19,635 nt of DNA from Fomitopsis serialis (lineage: Eukaryota > Basidiomycota > Agaricomycetes > Polyporales > Fomitopsidaceae), in assembly GCF_022376445.1 (NCBI RefSeq), contig NW_025955588.1:1-19635 (forward strand), in the 5' to 3' direction. Under the pieces are notes generated by a model. That model had not been told where the DNA came from. It did no database searches and saw only the letters and a list, made by a program, of their open reading frames with translations. Each line of letters opens with the position of its first letter. Within the stretch, counting starts at the first letter, position 1. The position numbers were made by a program, and so were the translations under genes. Below, piece by piece: positions 1 through 8,732 of the stretch.

Positions 1-394
1 CGACGCGGACAGGATATGCGGAGCGTGAACCGAGAGTATGCAGACCAGGCGGGATCGTCGAGGCGCAGAGTGAGCCCGAGCTCGTGTGCACAGGATGCCC
101 CGGGCGAATCCTGACAGACGTCTGCGAGCGGGGTCCCAAGAGTGCTGGCGGGACACGGAGGAGCTTCTCTGGAGCTTTCGCAGAGAGTTCGGTCCTGCGC
201 GAAGCGATGACTGCATTAGCTTGCCTTGCCGAGTGCACAGCTGACCTCGCGCACCAGTTCGCCGTGAGCACCGAAGGCGCGAGCGTGCCCTCCACGGCCG
301 CGAAGTTCACAATCTCGGTGTTCGCGTGTACACGGGGGAGGTAGAAGAGCGTGGAGAGGACCAGGAGGGCGCATCTCGCTGCGAAGAACGGCAT
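1..394 (-). CDS. Signal-peptide protein, 3' end outside window; possibly PIG-X/PBN1-like
   Basis: The reading frame begins at 394 on the minus strand. Exon 1 (255-394) encodes a clear signal peptide: a hydrophobic core rich in Leu/Phe at residues 3-20, then a likely cleavage site near RVHA. The mature protein starts NTEIVNFAAVEG. The donor is GTGCGC at 254. Two continuations are possible. The acceptor at 195 gives W-TELSAKAPEKLLRVPPALLG but then leaves the frame that encodes LADVCQDSPGASCAHELGL and a following LRLDDPAW. The acceptor at 145 (CCGCCAG) joins exon 1 directly to that second frame. The N-terminus and the Cys-containing HEL...LDD..W pattern resemble, from memory, basidiomycete PIG-X/PBN1-type ER proteins, the stabilising subunit of GPI mannosyltransferase I. 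That name is tentative. The gene is divergent from the one at 632. Confidence 0.5.
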   Translation of the reverse strand, partial: MPFFAARCALLVLSTLFYLPRVHANTEIVNFAAVEGTLAPSVLTANWCARSAVHSARQANAVIASRRTELSAKAPEKLLRVPPALLGPRSQTSVRIRPGHPVHTSSGSLCASTIPPGLHTLGSRSAYPVRV

Positions 395-631
395 TGCGGG
401 CACACGCGCATGGACGTCAGACGGTCAGAGGCAGGCATCGGGCGCCTACGCGTCGGTGGCTCATACAATGCACTTATAAGGCAAGTCTAGAGTTGCAGAA
501 CTCGATTGCGCCCAGCGGGAGCTAGGCGGCAGGGTCAGACTCCGACCCCAAGGTTCGCCACTGCATATATACCCCTGTAGCTCTACGTATATCGCCTAAA
601 TCCTCTCTTACAACACTCATCTGAAACCACC
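395..631. promoter_or_regulatory. Divergent promoter between the 394 (-) and 632 (+) genes
   Basis: The 237-bp gap separates two start codons pointing away from each other. TTATAA at 474-479 lies about 80 nt upstream of the minus-strand start. TATATA at 566-571 lies about 61 nt upstream of the plus-strand start at 632. A GACGTCAG half-CRE-like word sits near 413-420. The boxes are visible in the sequence; their function is inferred. Confidence 0.5.
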
Positions 632-1123
632 ATGGCTACTGCAGTACTCCCCCAGCATCCTCCGGCAAGTGAGTCTGCCCCCCTTTATGCTGCCGGATGG
701 TGCACTCACTTGCCATGACGTCGTGCAGTGAAGGTCGGAGGACGACGACTCTCGATCAGCTCACGACCCAGGCCACACCTCACTGCGTGAGTAGGCTGTA
801 GCATGTCAAGACACACCCTGACATCTACTCTCAGCGAGGGCAAGCTGCCCAGCCCAAGCGGCGAAGAGCCCGCCGACTACCCGCGGCCCGCCGCTCCAGG
901 CGAAGAGGCACCCCACGACCACGACGGCCACGACGAGGTGCCCAAGAAAGAGAAGAAGCGCGGCAGCGGCGGCGACGAGCACGAGCGGCGGCTCCAGGAG
1001 AGCCTCTCCAGGAAGGCCGAGCAGAACAGGCCGCGGAGGGACCTCCACGGCGCGAGGAACCTCAACGCCGTCGGCGGCGGTGGCAGGATTGCCCAGCCGA
1101 TAGGACGGCAGATGTCCTTGTGA
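632..1123 (+). CDS. Small hydrophilic protein, 127 aa, unrecognised
   Basis: Three exons join in frame: 632-668, 729-786 and 835-1123 (384 nt, 127 residues). Donors are GTGAGT and GTGAGT; acceptors are CGTGCAG and CTCTCAG. The start follows a CCACC-like context and a TATA box 61 nt upstream. The protein begins MATAVLPQHPPAMKVGG. It then has an acidic/His stretch (HDHDGHDEVPKKEKKRG, about residues 59-75), a charged middle, and a Gly-rich C-terminus ending GGGGRIAQPIGRQMSL. It has no membrane segment and looks intrinsically disordered. I do not recognise the family. The regular tail and clean splicing argue that it is a real gene. A GC-rich minus-strand frame across exon 3 is a shadow. Confidence 0.62.
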
Positions 1124-1381
1124 TCTTCTGTCACCTGGGACACTGTGGTGTATGAATAGCAAGGTTGGGCAGCAGTCGGAACTCCTGTATCATAGTAGCA
1201 TCGCATCGTCATAACAGCAGCAATTGTATCAATCCTCGCTTGATGTCTTCGCCGCAGTGCGATGGGTGATCTCGGTGTGCGTAGCGTGGTCGCATGGATT
1301 GCATGGTACATACACACGGCTTGCAGTATGCGGTAATCGAAAGCGAAAGTAGAGGAGAAAGCATGACAGCCCGGCACACGC

Positions 1382-2347
1382 CTATGCCTCGGTTCTCCTC
1401 TTGCCCCGCGTCTTCTTCGGCGGGTAGGGCTTCTTCTCCTGCTGCGTGGCGAGGATAGCCGATACGCGGGCGACGGTAGCCTGTCCAACGAAAGGCAAGG
1501 TCAGCATCCACTCTTGCGAATACGAGAGCAGAAGGAAGGAAGGAATGTGAGCCCCAAAGAGTCGGGCGACCGCGTCGCGCGTCGGACGGGACCCGATAGC
1601 GACATGGCGCGTATCCGAGCAGAGTTTGATCGACTCCGTCCCGGACCAGGTAATCTTGCACAGCATGTCCACACCCAACTTTCATAATGTCCAGCGGGCT
1701 CTAGATGGTGCATCCTCTCTCTTCGATCAATACGTCTCCATTTGCCCAGTTTGACGACCACACCGGTTCGCCCCATGCAGAACCCCCCCCCCAGGAAACG
1801 GCAATGAGCGGGTTAGACGGACACTCACCTCCCGGAGGTCAGGGCGGTAGCTGCGCTTCGCGAGCCCGGCAGCGACACCGACGGCGCGGCGGCCGCCAGA
1901 GCGGTTGCGGACCGTAGAGGTCGCGTAGGCGGGGCGCACACCGTTGGGCGAGGCCTTCGTCTTGCGGGTCGTGATCTTGATGCCCGACTCGCTGTCCGTC
2001 ACAGCGATCGTCTGCGGGCGGAGAGATGAGTTTTCCGGCGCTGGTGTGGGAGGGAGAGAAGTTGGGTACAGACCTTGGAGTTAGCAAGACCGGAGTACTT
2101 CCATGAGTGGATGTTCGTGAGGTTGGCCTGCGTTCAGCATGCATGTCAGCGAGAGTTGATACGCCCGTGGTTTGTGAGACGAGGATGTACCGGCTCCTTG
2201 GAGAAAATCGGGCCCTCCGCAACCCTCTTCACAAGGAAGGAGTTGTTTTTCTGCACGTACAGTCGAGATTCAGTCCACAACATGTGTCCTGCACGAAGAA
2301 CGGGTGCGACGCACGCGGAGGAGGAGCCACTCGAGGTCGTTGGACAT
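1382..2347 (-). CDS. RPL28: 60S ribosomal protein eL28 (L28e)
   Basis: Component of the cytosolic large ribosomal subunit. Five exons read in frame on the minus strand: 2315-2347, 2191-2250, 2074-2127, 1829-2011 and 1382-1480, giving 142 residues, close to the ~137 of human eL28. The family pattern is unmistakable: start MSNDLEWLLLR, then KNNSFLVKRVAEGPIFSKEP, NLTNIHSWKYSGLANSK, KASPNGVRPAYATSTVRN, SYRPDLRE and the Lys-rich end PPKKTRGKRRTEA. Intron phases are 0 at every junction. Three introns are 62-64 nt; the last (1481-1828) is 348 nt. eL28 is present in fission yeast and basidiomycetes but absent from S. cerevisiae. The 322-bp upstream gap to the next gene should hold its promoter; I saw no clear TATA box. 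Confidence 0.97.
1481..1828 (-). other. Long last intron of eL28
   Basis: This 348-nt intron has a GTGAGT donor and ends with GCTGACC about 25 nt before its CAG acceptor, a good branch site. The exon junction on either side (RPDLRE / ATVARVS) matches eL28, so nothing coding is expected inside. A minus-strand open stretch crosses it (around 1500-1678) but has no family resemblance. I found no convincing snoRNA C/D boxes. Confidence 0.6.
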
Positions 2348-2669
2348 TTTGACGATCTTGCTGTGTTGCGGTTCGTAGGCGCCCAAGACTCGGTTTGAGT
2401 GGCTGGGAGGTACTGTAAAGTGGCAAGCATGCACAAACAGCGAGGGGCCGGCCCAGGTGGCTCGTCCCGAACGCCCGAGTCTCAAATCCGAGACTCCTCG
2501 CTTCCTGTTCTCAAGGGATCCTGCTCGCAGCTACACAGTCAGGCAGCAGCATATGATTGGTATTATTACAGTGGATGAAGTACAGGGTATATGCGGTGTA
2601 CAGTCCATGCAGCGGAACGTGAAACTTCTGCCCCGACAGCGAAACGCTCCTTCCAGACAACGACGCCAC
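2348..2669. other. Intergenic, upstream of eL28
   Basis: A 322-bp gap between the eL28 start and the stop of the next minus-strand gene. It should contain the eL28 promoter and the neighbour's 3' UTR. I see no gene, RNA or repeat here. Confidence 0.5.
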
Positions 2670-3319
2670 TCAGGGCTCGCTGCGAGTCGTCTGCTCGCGG
2701 TACTCGGCCATCAGGTTCGCCTCGTACTCCATCTTCGTGATGCGCTCGTTCCACCTCTCCGCGACGCTGTCGAAGCGGTGGTTCACCAGCCGCGCGAAGC
2801 GCACGTCCGTCCACGGCTTCCCGTCCGTGAGCGCGATGCAGCGCATGTCAACCGTCCGGCCGTCGACCGCGCGCGGGACGAGCTCCTGCGGCTTCCGGAA
2901 CGGGTGCGGCTCGCGCTTCTGCTTCGCCGCGCGTATGGCGATGTCGCGCCGGAACTGGAACCATGCATCCACTTTGGTGGCGGGCCTGCGGGTGGGGGTG
3001 GCGTTGGTGAGTGCGACTGAGAGGGACACGGGAGTGGCGCAAGGGAGCGGGAAGGATCTCGGGGGACGCACCAGACTACGCATGCGGCGACGACCTTCGT
3101 CCAGAAATCGTCTGGGAAGGGCGTGACCCAGAGGAAGACGTACTCCATGACGCTGAGCTGGATGGTGTCCGGGCCAGCAGGGGACAAGACTTCGAGTTCT
3201 AACGCGGTCTCTTCTATGCCTTCCTGCCACGTCATCTCGTGTTTCTTTGCGCCGTCCGGGCTGTTGCCTGCTGCGGGTGTGTCCGACGCCTCTGGCGTTG
3301 GCGGCGAAGACGGGATCAT
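2670..3319 (-). CDS. Unrecognised 187-aa protein
   Basis: Two exons on the minus strand, 3072-3319 and 2670-2985, joined by an 86-nt intron (GTGCGT donor, CCCGCAG acceptor, phase 2) give 187 residues. The start MIPSSPPTPEASDTPAAG was chosen because a TTATAA box lies about 100 nt upstream (3421-3426); the frame stays open further 5'. The N-terminal 30 residues are Pro/Ser-rich and probably disordered. A hydrophobic stretch (SVMEYVFLWVTPFPDDFW, around residues 55-72) follows, then a basic, Arg/Lys-rich helical C-terminal half containing KQKREPHPFRKPQELVPR and ERWNERITKMEYEANLMAEY. It could be a single-span or matrix-associated protein, but I recognise no family and assign no function. Confidence 0.6.
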
Positions 3320-4087
3320 GATCTGCTCCAGCTCTTGAGCCAGGGTGGCAGGCGACAGTGAGAGCCTGAGTGGCGACGGGTCGTGACAGAGGTGCGGGAC
3401 CAAGAGTGAGTTCGCTCGCTTTATAATGGAGGGCCTTTGTTGTAATCGGAGTGGCGGCGCATTGCTGCTTGTGCGGTGAGCGAGGCAACAGCGAGGGCCG
3501 GTCACACAATGCGACGCACTTCAAGCATGGATCGAGATCGGGCGCGTCGCCGTGACGTCGCCATCAATCGGGCGCGTGACCGAGTGGCCCTCGCCGCTTC
3601 GCGGGATCCCGACGCGGACTAGGCCGTGCTCCTGCCCCTCTCTTCAGCTCTATCTCACAGTTGCTACTTGAACAAATGTCCTCGTTTGTCTGGGGGATAT
3701 TCTAACATGCTCTCATGGTACCATCGGGAACCTTGAACCGACTCGGCAGCGGCGATCCGTCTGCCTTGATGTACATGAACTCGGACCGCTTGCGTTTCTA
3801 AGCTGGCTTTGCCCTGACTGGTGCACATTCAGAATGTGGACTTTGCGTCTCTATTGCTCGTCATCCACTTTACATATATGAACGTGGTCATGCTTTTCAA
3901 CGGTGCAGCATGTCGTACTTCAGCGCGCGGCATCCCTGGTTAGCGTGGATTGTCACGCGCGATCGCGACCCGACCTCGGGCTCGGGCATGTACAGTAACT
4001 TACACACATCTGTATAAGGTCCAGCTACCACCCCATCGCTCTCATCCACTCAGGCTGCAGTCCTGACCTACCCTGCTTGTGCACGCT
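3320..4087. other. Intergenic, divergent
   Basis: A 768-bp gap between the divergent 3319 (-) and 4088 (+) genes. It has TTATAA at 3421-3426 for the left gene, TATAAG at 4013-4018 for the right gene, a short direct repeat of ATCGGGCGCGT near 3537 and 3568, and TGACGTCG near 3552. I see no gene or RNA in the middle. Confidence 0.5.
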
Positions 4088-5046
4088 ATGCAACCCGCAA
4101 TGCCGCCTGGAAATATCAGCGATGCACAACGCGAGAAGATGGACCGTGTCCGGGAGCTGATCAGGGAAGATCCCTCGGCAGGCTGGGACAAGGCTTGGTG
4201 CGTTCGCTTTCTCATATCATCAGTCGATCGAGCCTGAGAGTGACATCCCCCCAACTTCAAGGCAACAGAACGTAACACCCTGGGACGCGGGCCAGTCGCA
4301 ACCACCGCTCCGAGACCTCCTCGACTCCGACGAGGTTGATCTTCCTAGGTCGGGACGCGCCTTAGTACCGGGCTGCGGTCGTGTATGCACTCAGCCTCAT
4401 CTCTCAGAGGGCAGAAGCTCTGACTATTGGTCGACCCACAGGGATACGATGTGATTCTCATCGCGACCGCGCTTGGACTAGAGACGACGGGGCTGGACAT
4501 CTCTCCGGTCGCCCTGGAGGCTGCTCGTGCGTGAGTGATGAGATAACATCCACTTTCTCAGGGGATGGAAGTTCAGACGATGTGGCTGTCCAGTCACGCA
4601 GCTTCGTCCGGTCTGCCTGCAGGCACGAAGGTCAACTTCGAGGGCTGGGACTTCTTCACGCTCGCGCCTTCTCCCGGGGAACAATACGATCTGATCTATG
4701 ACTATACGTGAGTCTCCTGTACCACCCATGCGTTCCCTGTACCGTCCATGCGTCTCGTGGCTTCTCACGTATGGAACACAGGTTCTTCGTCGCCATCCAG
4801 CCCTCGCGCCGTCCCGAATGGGGCCGTCAGATGTCCGCACTAGTCAAGTCGGGCGGGTACCTCATCACGCTCGCGTGGCCCCTCGCGCCCGAGCCATATG
4901 AGGGCGGGCCACCTCACTACAGTAAGCCCGAGCACTATGCGGAGGTGCTCGGCGATGGATGGGAGAAGGTCCTGGACAAGGAGCCAGAGTACAGCTTGGA
5001 AAGGCATGTTGGGTGCGAGAGGCTGATCGTGTACAGGAAGTTGTGA
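4088..5046 (+). CDS. TPMT-family thiol/halide S-adenosylmethionine methyltransferase
   Basis: Five exons, 4088-4197, 4262-4382, 4442-4530, 4594-4707 and 4782-5046, give 232 in-frame residues. The protein should transfer a methyl group from SAM to thiol, iodide/bromide/chloride or similar small nucleophiles. Family marks in order: GWDKAWQQNVTPWD (32-45); SAM motif I VPGCGRGYD (72-80); GLDISP (94-99), whose Asp usually contacts the SAM ribose; FEGWDFF (122-128); YDLIYDYTFF (about 138-147); SGGYLITLAWPL; EGGPPHYSK; and the closing ERHVGCERLIVYRK. These match plant HOL/HTMT and fungal TPMT-like enzymes more than mammalian drug-metabolising TPMT. There is no signal peptide, so it is probably cytosolic. 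Exon 4 needs the acceptor at 4593; nearer AG sites shift the frame. TATAAG lies 70-75 nt upstream. The stop is 152 bp from the stop of the convergent gene at 5199. Confidence 0.93.
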
Positions 5047-5198
5047 GATAGTGGTCACGCATACCGCTCTCAACCGTGTTCAGAGTGCTCCCGGCTGGTT
5101 AATGCGTGATGCCCAAACGCAACATTGCCGGACTAAAAGTACAGTGCCTCGTGATCTTCTTTCGGGTCCCACTCGCGCGCCCGCTCGCTACTCACTGC

Positions 5199-5692
5199 TC
5201 ACTCGACATCATTCACCTTCGGACCCCACTGCCCCTTCTCCGTCCTCTTCGTCTGCAACAGCGCCTCGTCCTCCACCTGAAGCTCCGCGTCGACCTGCGC
5301 GCCCCGGCTCGGCTCGTGGCCCTGCCGCGTCGCGGGCTCGAGCGGGTCCCGGACGGTCTGCGACGCGGCCGCGCGCTCGGCCTCCCGCGCCTTCTTCTCG
5401 TCGTGCTTTTGCCGGTTCTGCATCGTCAGCTCGCTCCTGGTGTGTCGGGGATGCGGAGGTCAGCTTGTGCATGAGCGGGGAGAGGGGAGGGGGATGCGTA
5501 CTGCACGTCCTCAGGGTCTTGGGCGCGGTGGGGAAGCTTGCCCCGGGAGCGGGTCCCCTGCGGTGCGGTCTTTGCCATGATGACAGTCAGACCGAACGAG
5601 CGGACTACGAGCCGGGAGAAAACACACCGTTGGTCACCGTCCTCATAGACCTGGCGGTTACCGACGTTCGATTGCATCGCGCCAGACGACAT
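5199..5692 (-). CDS. Small hydrophilic protein, tandem copy A (121 aa)
   Basis: Paralogue of the gene at 6164-6637. Preferred exons: 5628-5692, 5507-5569, 5199-5436 (366 nt, 121 residues, same length as copy B). Exon 1 reads MSSGAMQSNVGNRQVYEDGD and exon 3 carries EPATRQGHEPSRGAQVDAEL, both nearly identical to copy B. No membrane segment or signal peptide; charged, Ala/Glu/Lys-rich and probably disordered. The middle exon is uncertain. With the conserved exon-1 donor (GTGTGT) it reads PHRRGPAPGASFPTAPKT and needs a GTGCAG donor. A second frame-consistent model (exon 1 to 5624, exon 2 5502-5569) reads TAPQGTRSRGKLPHRAQDPE, closer to copy B but using a weak GTTTTC donor. I know this only as a conserved basidiomycete family of unknown role. 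Confidence 0.75.
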
Positions 5693-5783
5693 GGTGCTCG
5701 AGAATAGGTACGTGAAGATGTGTCACACTCGTGTCGAGAGTTCGGGATGAAGCTGAAGAACGAGTAGGCCATCTGCAAGCATC

Positions 5784-5857
5784 TTATATGCAGTCGAGTT
5801 CGGGTGGCTGATGCGGAGGTGACGAAGGACCCTCAAGACGCAGTGCGGGTGACGTCG
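5784..5857 (-). promoter_or_regulatory. Copy A promoter: TATA box and CRE-like element
   Basis: On the minus strand a TATAAG box (5784-5789) lies about 92 nt upstream of the copy A start. TGACGTCG (5850-5857) lies about 158 nt upstream. Copy B has the same pair at almost the same distances. ATF/CREB-type bZIP factors bind such sites; that regulation is inferred. Confidence 0.5.
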
Positions 5858-6163
5858 TACAGGAGTGGTAGGCAGTGGCTTGATGGAAATATTTGGAGTG
5901 TTACATAGGACTGTTGACAGACTGGAACGTTCGACCGTGTGCGCAAGTGCCAAAACAGTCTGAGGTCAATTATTGGTGATGGTCGTCCAACGCCGCGAAC
6001 ACCATCAAATTCAAGTCTCGATGAGCTCTTCTCATCAGGAATCCAACAAGTGAATATAGGACCTCAACGACCTTTCAAATTGTATCATGCTCACTAGTGC
6101 TACAATCATTCTCAGATCATTCTACAATACAGGCTACAGTCCGCGTGCCAGTGCTTGAGTTCT

Positions 6164-6637
6164 CTATACGTTGGGTCCGAATGATCCCTTCTCCTGTTTC
6201 TTCTTCGACAGACTCGCCTCGTCCTCTGCCTTCAGTCCAGCGTCGACTTGCGCCCCCCGTGACGGCTCGTGGCCCTGACGCGACGCAGGCGCAAGCGGGT
6301 CGGTGACCGTCTTAGCCTCTGCTTTGCGGTCTGCCTCGCGCTCCAGCGCTTCCTCTCGGTCCCTCCGGTTGTTGAGAGTCAGGTTATCTCTGCGGGAGTT
6401 TGGGTCAGAACACGACTGTCTCGGGGCGCCGCCGAGACGGCTTACTTGGGGTCGTGGATGTCGTGTGAGTTTTGTGCGGCCTTGCCACCTGGGGCGGTCT
6501 CGGACTGGTGACCGTGTGGCCTGACGAAATCTTTAGCTCAGTTCTTCAAGAATGATTGCCACTACAACACACCTCTGGTCGCCGTCCTCGTAGACCTGAG
6601 GGTTGCCAACGTTGGATTGCATAGCTCCGGACGACAT
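6164..6637 (-). CDS. Small hydrophilic protein, tandem copy B (121 aa)
   Basis: Three exons, 6573-6637, 6446-6520 and 6164-6389, give 121 residues. Both introns are phase 2 with GTGTGT and GTAAGC donors, the second with a CTGACC branch site. The protein starts MSSGAMQSNVGNPQVYEDGD, continues PHGHQSETAPGGKAAQ, then an Arg/Glu-rich helix (NNRRDREEALEREADRK) and the conserved block ASRQGHEPSRGAQVDAGL, ending KGSFGPNV. It is hydrophilic, low in aromatic residues, and without a targeting signal. Identity to copy A is concentrated in exon 1 and the GHEPSRGAQVDA block, showing a tandem duplication. Function unknown; the promoter element suggests a stress- or nutrient-responsive bZIP target, which is inference only. 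Confidence 0.85.
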
Positions 6638-6984
6638 GATGATGGATTAAAGGTGATGTGGGAAGTGATAAGTGTAGGGTATACAACTTGAAGTGGAAGA
6701 TGGATGCTGAGCGGTGTCCTCGGTTTGCGATCGTTTATATATGCTTGGAGGGCGACCGCGGTGCCATCCATGACGCGAACGACGCGTGACGTCATTTGGA
6801 GAATGACATTGGTGGAGTGATCGCGCGATGTAGAGGAGGGGTTAGGGTTTGTGCAGACGCGTGATCATATGGACTGACACGTACAGCGACCTGTAGTAGA
6901 ACAGCTCGTGTGTCCCTACAGTACGTAGTCAACCACACGGATTCCTAGGACCGTCATCCGCCATCAACCAGGTCCAGTTCTCGG
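6638..6984. other. Divergent intergenic, copy B / F-box gene
   Basis: A 347-bp gap with the copy B promoter on its left. A GGGTTAGGGTTT word lies near 6838-6850, resembling the fungal telomere repeat unit and the site of Tbf1/Teb1-type promoter factors. There is no gene or RNA in it. Confidence 0.45.
6734..6794 (-). promoter_or_regulatory. Copy B promoter: TATA box and palindromic CRE
   Basis: TATATAAA on the minus strand (6734-6741) is about 97 nt upstream of the copy B start. The full palindrome TGACGTCA (6787-6794) is about 150 nt upstream. This is the canonical ATF/CREB site, matched by TGACGTCG upstream of copy A. Confidence 0.55.
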
Positions 6985-8301
6985 ATGTCGTCTGCTACGC
7001 GATCTAATGCGGTACCCGAACTTCCCGTCGAGGTATGGGAGCGGGTCATAGACCACCTCTGGGAGGACCATCCAGAGCTGCTCGCATGCGCAGTGGTCTG
7101 CAAGGTCTGGCGTCCCCGGACCACCTTCCATCTCCTCAGCAGAGTCTTCCTCCACTCCCGGGCCGACGTCTACAGACTCGCCAAGAGCTTGAAGTCGCAG
7201 GCAGCCCACAGGGAGCAGGTGCACACGCTGATCGTGCGCGGAGACCCGAAGGAGGCGACGCGCAAGCCGATCCCTCAGCTCGGCACGCTCGCAGCGCTGT
7301 TCGCAGCGAGCCCACTGCATGCCGACGAAATGGGGATATGGCATGCGAGCTGGCAGACCAGGTCGATACACGAGGACGTGTTCTTGCATCTCACGACATT
7401 TGTCTCCATATCGAGACTCACCCTCGCGCACGTCACCTTCCCGACGGTGCTCACGTTTGGCCGCCTCATCTTCGCCCTGCCTCACCTGCAGACTCTGGCG
7501 TGCCGCGACATCGCGTTCGAGAAGAACAGTCCCCCGGTCACGTTCCTTACCAGACCCACTAACATCGTAGACTTTGATATGCTGTGCGGCACCCCGATGG
7601 TCGAGGTGGTCGACTTCCTGGTAGGAACGGCCGATGTAGCGCAAGGACTGGAGCAGCTACAAGTCGCGTTCTGGGACCCCGCCCCTCTCTTGAAGGACCT
7701 AAAGGCCCTTCATGTCAAGCCGCTCTTACAATCTGCTAGTGACTCGCTGCTGGTGTTTGATATACGATTTGGAGGGATAGACCTGGATTATACAGCAGCC
7801 ATGGAAGCAATAGGTACGCGTATCGGCTAGAGAACTCGGCTCGTTGATAGCTGACTGTATGCTTTCCTTCCAGACGAGCTCGATCTCAGCTGCAACTCAA
7901 GGCTCACGGAACTCCGTCTCACGCTCCAGGTGCCCAAGGTCCCCCCGGAAGGCACGGCCACCCAGCCATGCACCTGGCTCACCACCCTCCTCTCACGAGT
8001 CACATCGAAATACCTCGCGTACTTCTCTCTCGAGTTCGACATCCGCGATCTCGCCCCCGACACGGATCCCCTCGCGACGCTCGGCATGCTCTCCTCGTTT
8101 CTCACTTCGGAGGTCACGTCTGCGATAGATGCCTTCCTCACCGGTAATGACACGGACGATCAGCCCAGGTTCCAGAACCTGCAAAGTGTGTACGTCGCGG
8201 TGTTCTGCGCCTCCCGAGGGGTCCGTGCAGACGAGGAGTACTGGTCCTCGATCATCCAACCTCGCTTCCCCAAGTTGAGGGACCGCGGCATTCTCCAGTG
8301 A
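6985..8301 (+). CDS. F-box protein, 418 aa
   Basis: Two exons, 6985-7813 and 7874-8301, with a 60-nt phase-1 intron (GTACGC donor, TTCCAG acceptor). The F-box-like domain lies at residues 11-54: ELPVEVWERVIDHLWEDHPE followed by LLACAVVCKVWRPRTTFHLL, the usual two-helix pattern with the C..W near the end. The rest is a long Leu-rich, repeat-poor C-terminal region, as in the large Agaricomycete F-box families. Such proteins normally recruit targets to an SCF (Skp1-Cullin-F-box) ubiquitin ligase through the F-box. The target cannot be read from sequence. An antisense open frame of about 226 codons across exon 1 is a shadow. Codon use matches the neighbours. Confidence 0.87.
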
Positions 8302-8732
8302 GTCTGCCCACTCACGACTGCGACTACCGTCACCGACTCCGGAGTAGCACAGCGGTGGACATCGACCTCGAACGCTGATCGGTAAGTTATGTCAGTCACG
8401 ACATCACATTTGATTTCAGCCGCACCTGAGCGTTCAGATAGTGATCAGTGTCCGACCCACGAGTCTGATTGGCCGCCACAGCACCGCCCTCAATCAATTC
8501 AATCCGCTGGGCCCTGCATACGTATACGGGAGATCCCTCGTGGCTCCGTAGAGGATGCCCTGATGTGACTCGATCTCCTTGACATTGTTGACCAGTTCTA
8601 CGTTATCGTCCTCCCTTTGTGAGCCCCCATACAAGAGGACCCAGAACACAAGGATAGAGCATCCTCACTGTAGTGCCCACCAGTGACTGGCACGATCGAG
8701 TGGCACCCCCGTGCTGGAGGACTGTTCACATC
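8302..8732. other. Intergenic, upstream of the 88-aa gene
   Basis: A 431-bp gap between two plus-strand genes. It contains an ATTGGC (reverse CCAAT-like) word near 8468. I see no gene, RNA or repeat. Confidence 0.4.

Noticed and set aside
2670..3524. Single-exon 284-residue reading of the minus strand
   Set aside because: Its 5' half is Arg/His/Pro-rich and unlike protein; the two-exon model joins the good N-terminal frame to the good C-terminal frame through proper splice sites.
5051..5707. 218-codon plus-strand open frame
   Set aside because: It is antisense to copy A, is Arg/Ala/Pro-rich and has no splice or family support.
6964..7644. 226-codon minus-strand open frame
   Set aside because: It is antisense to F-box exon 1 and matches no pattern; the plus frame has the F-box domain.
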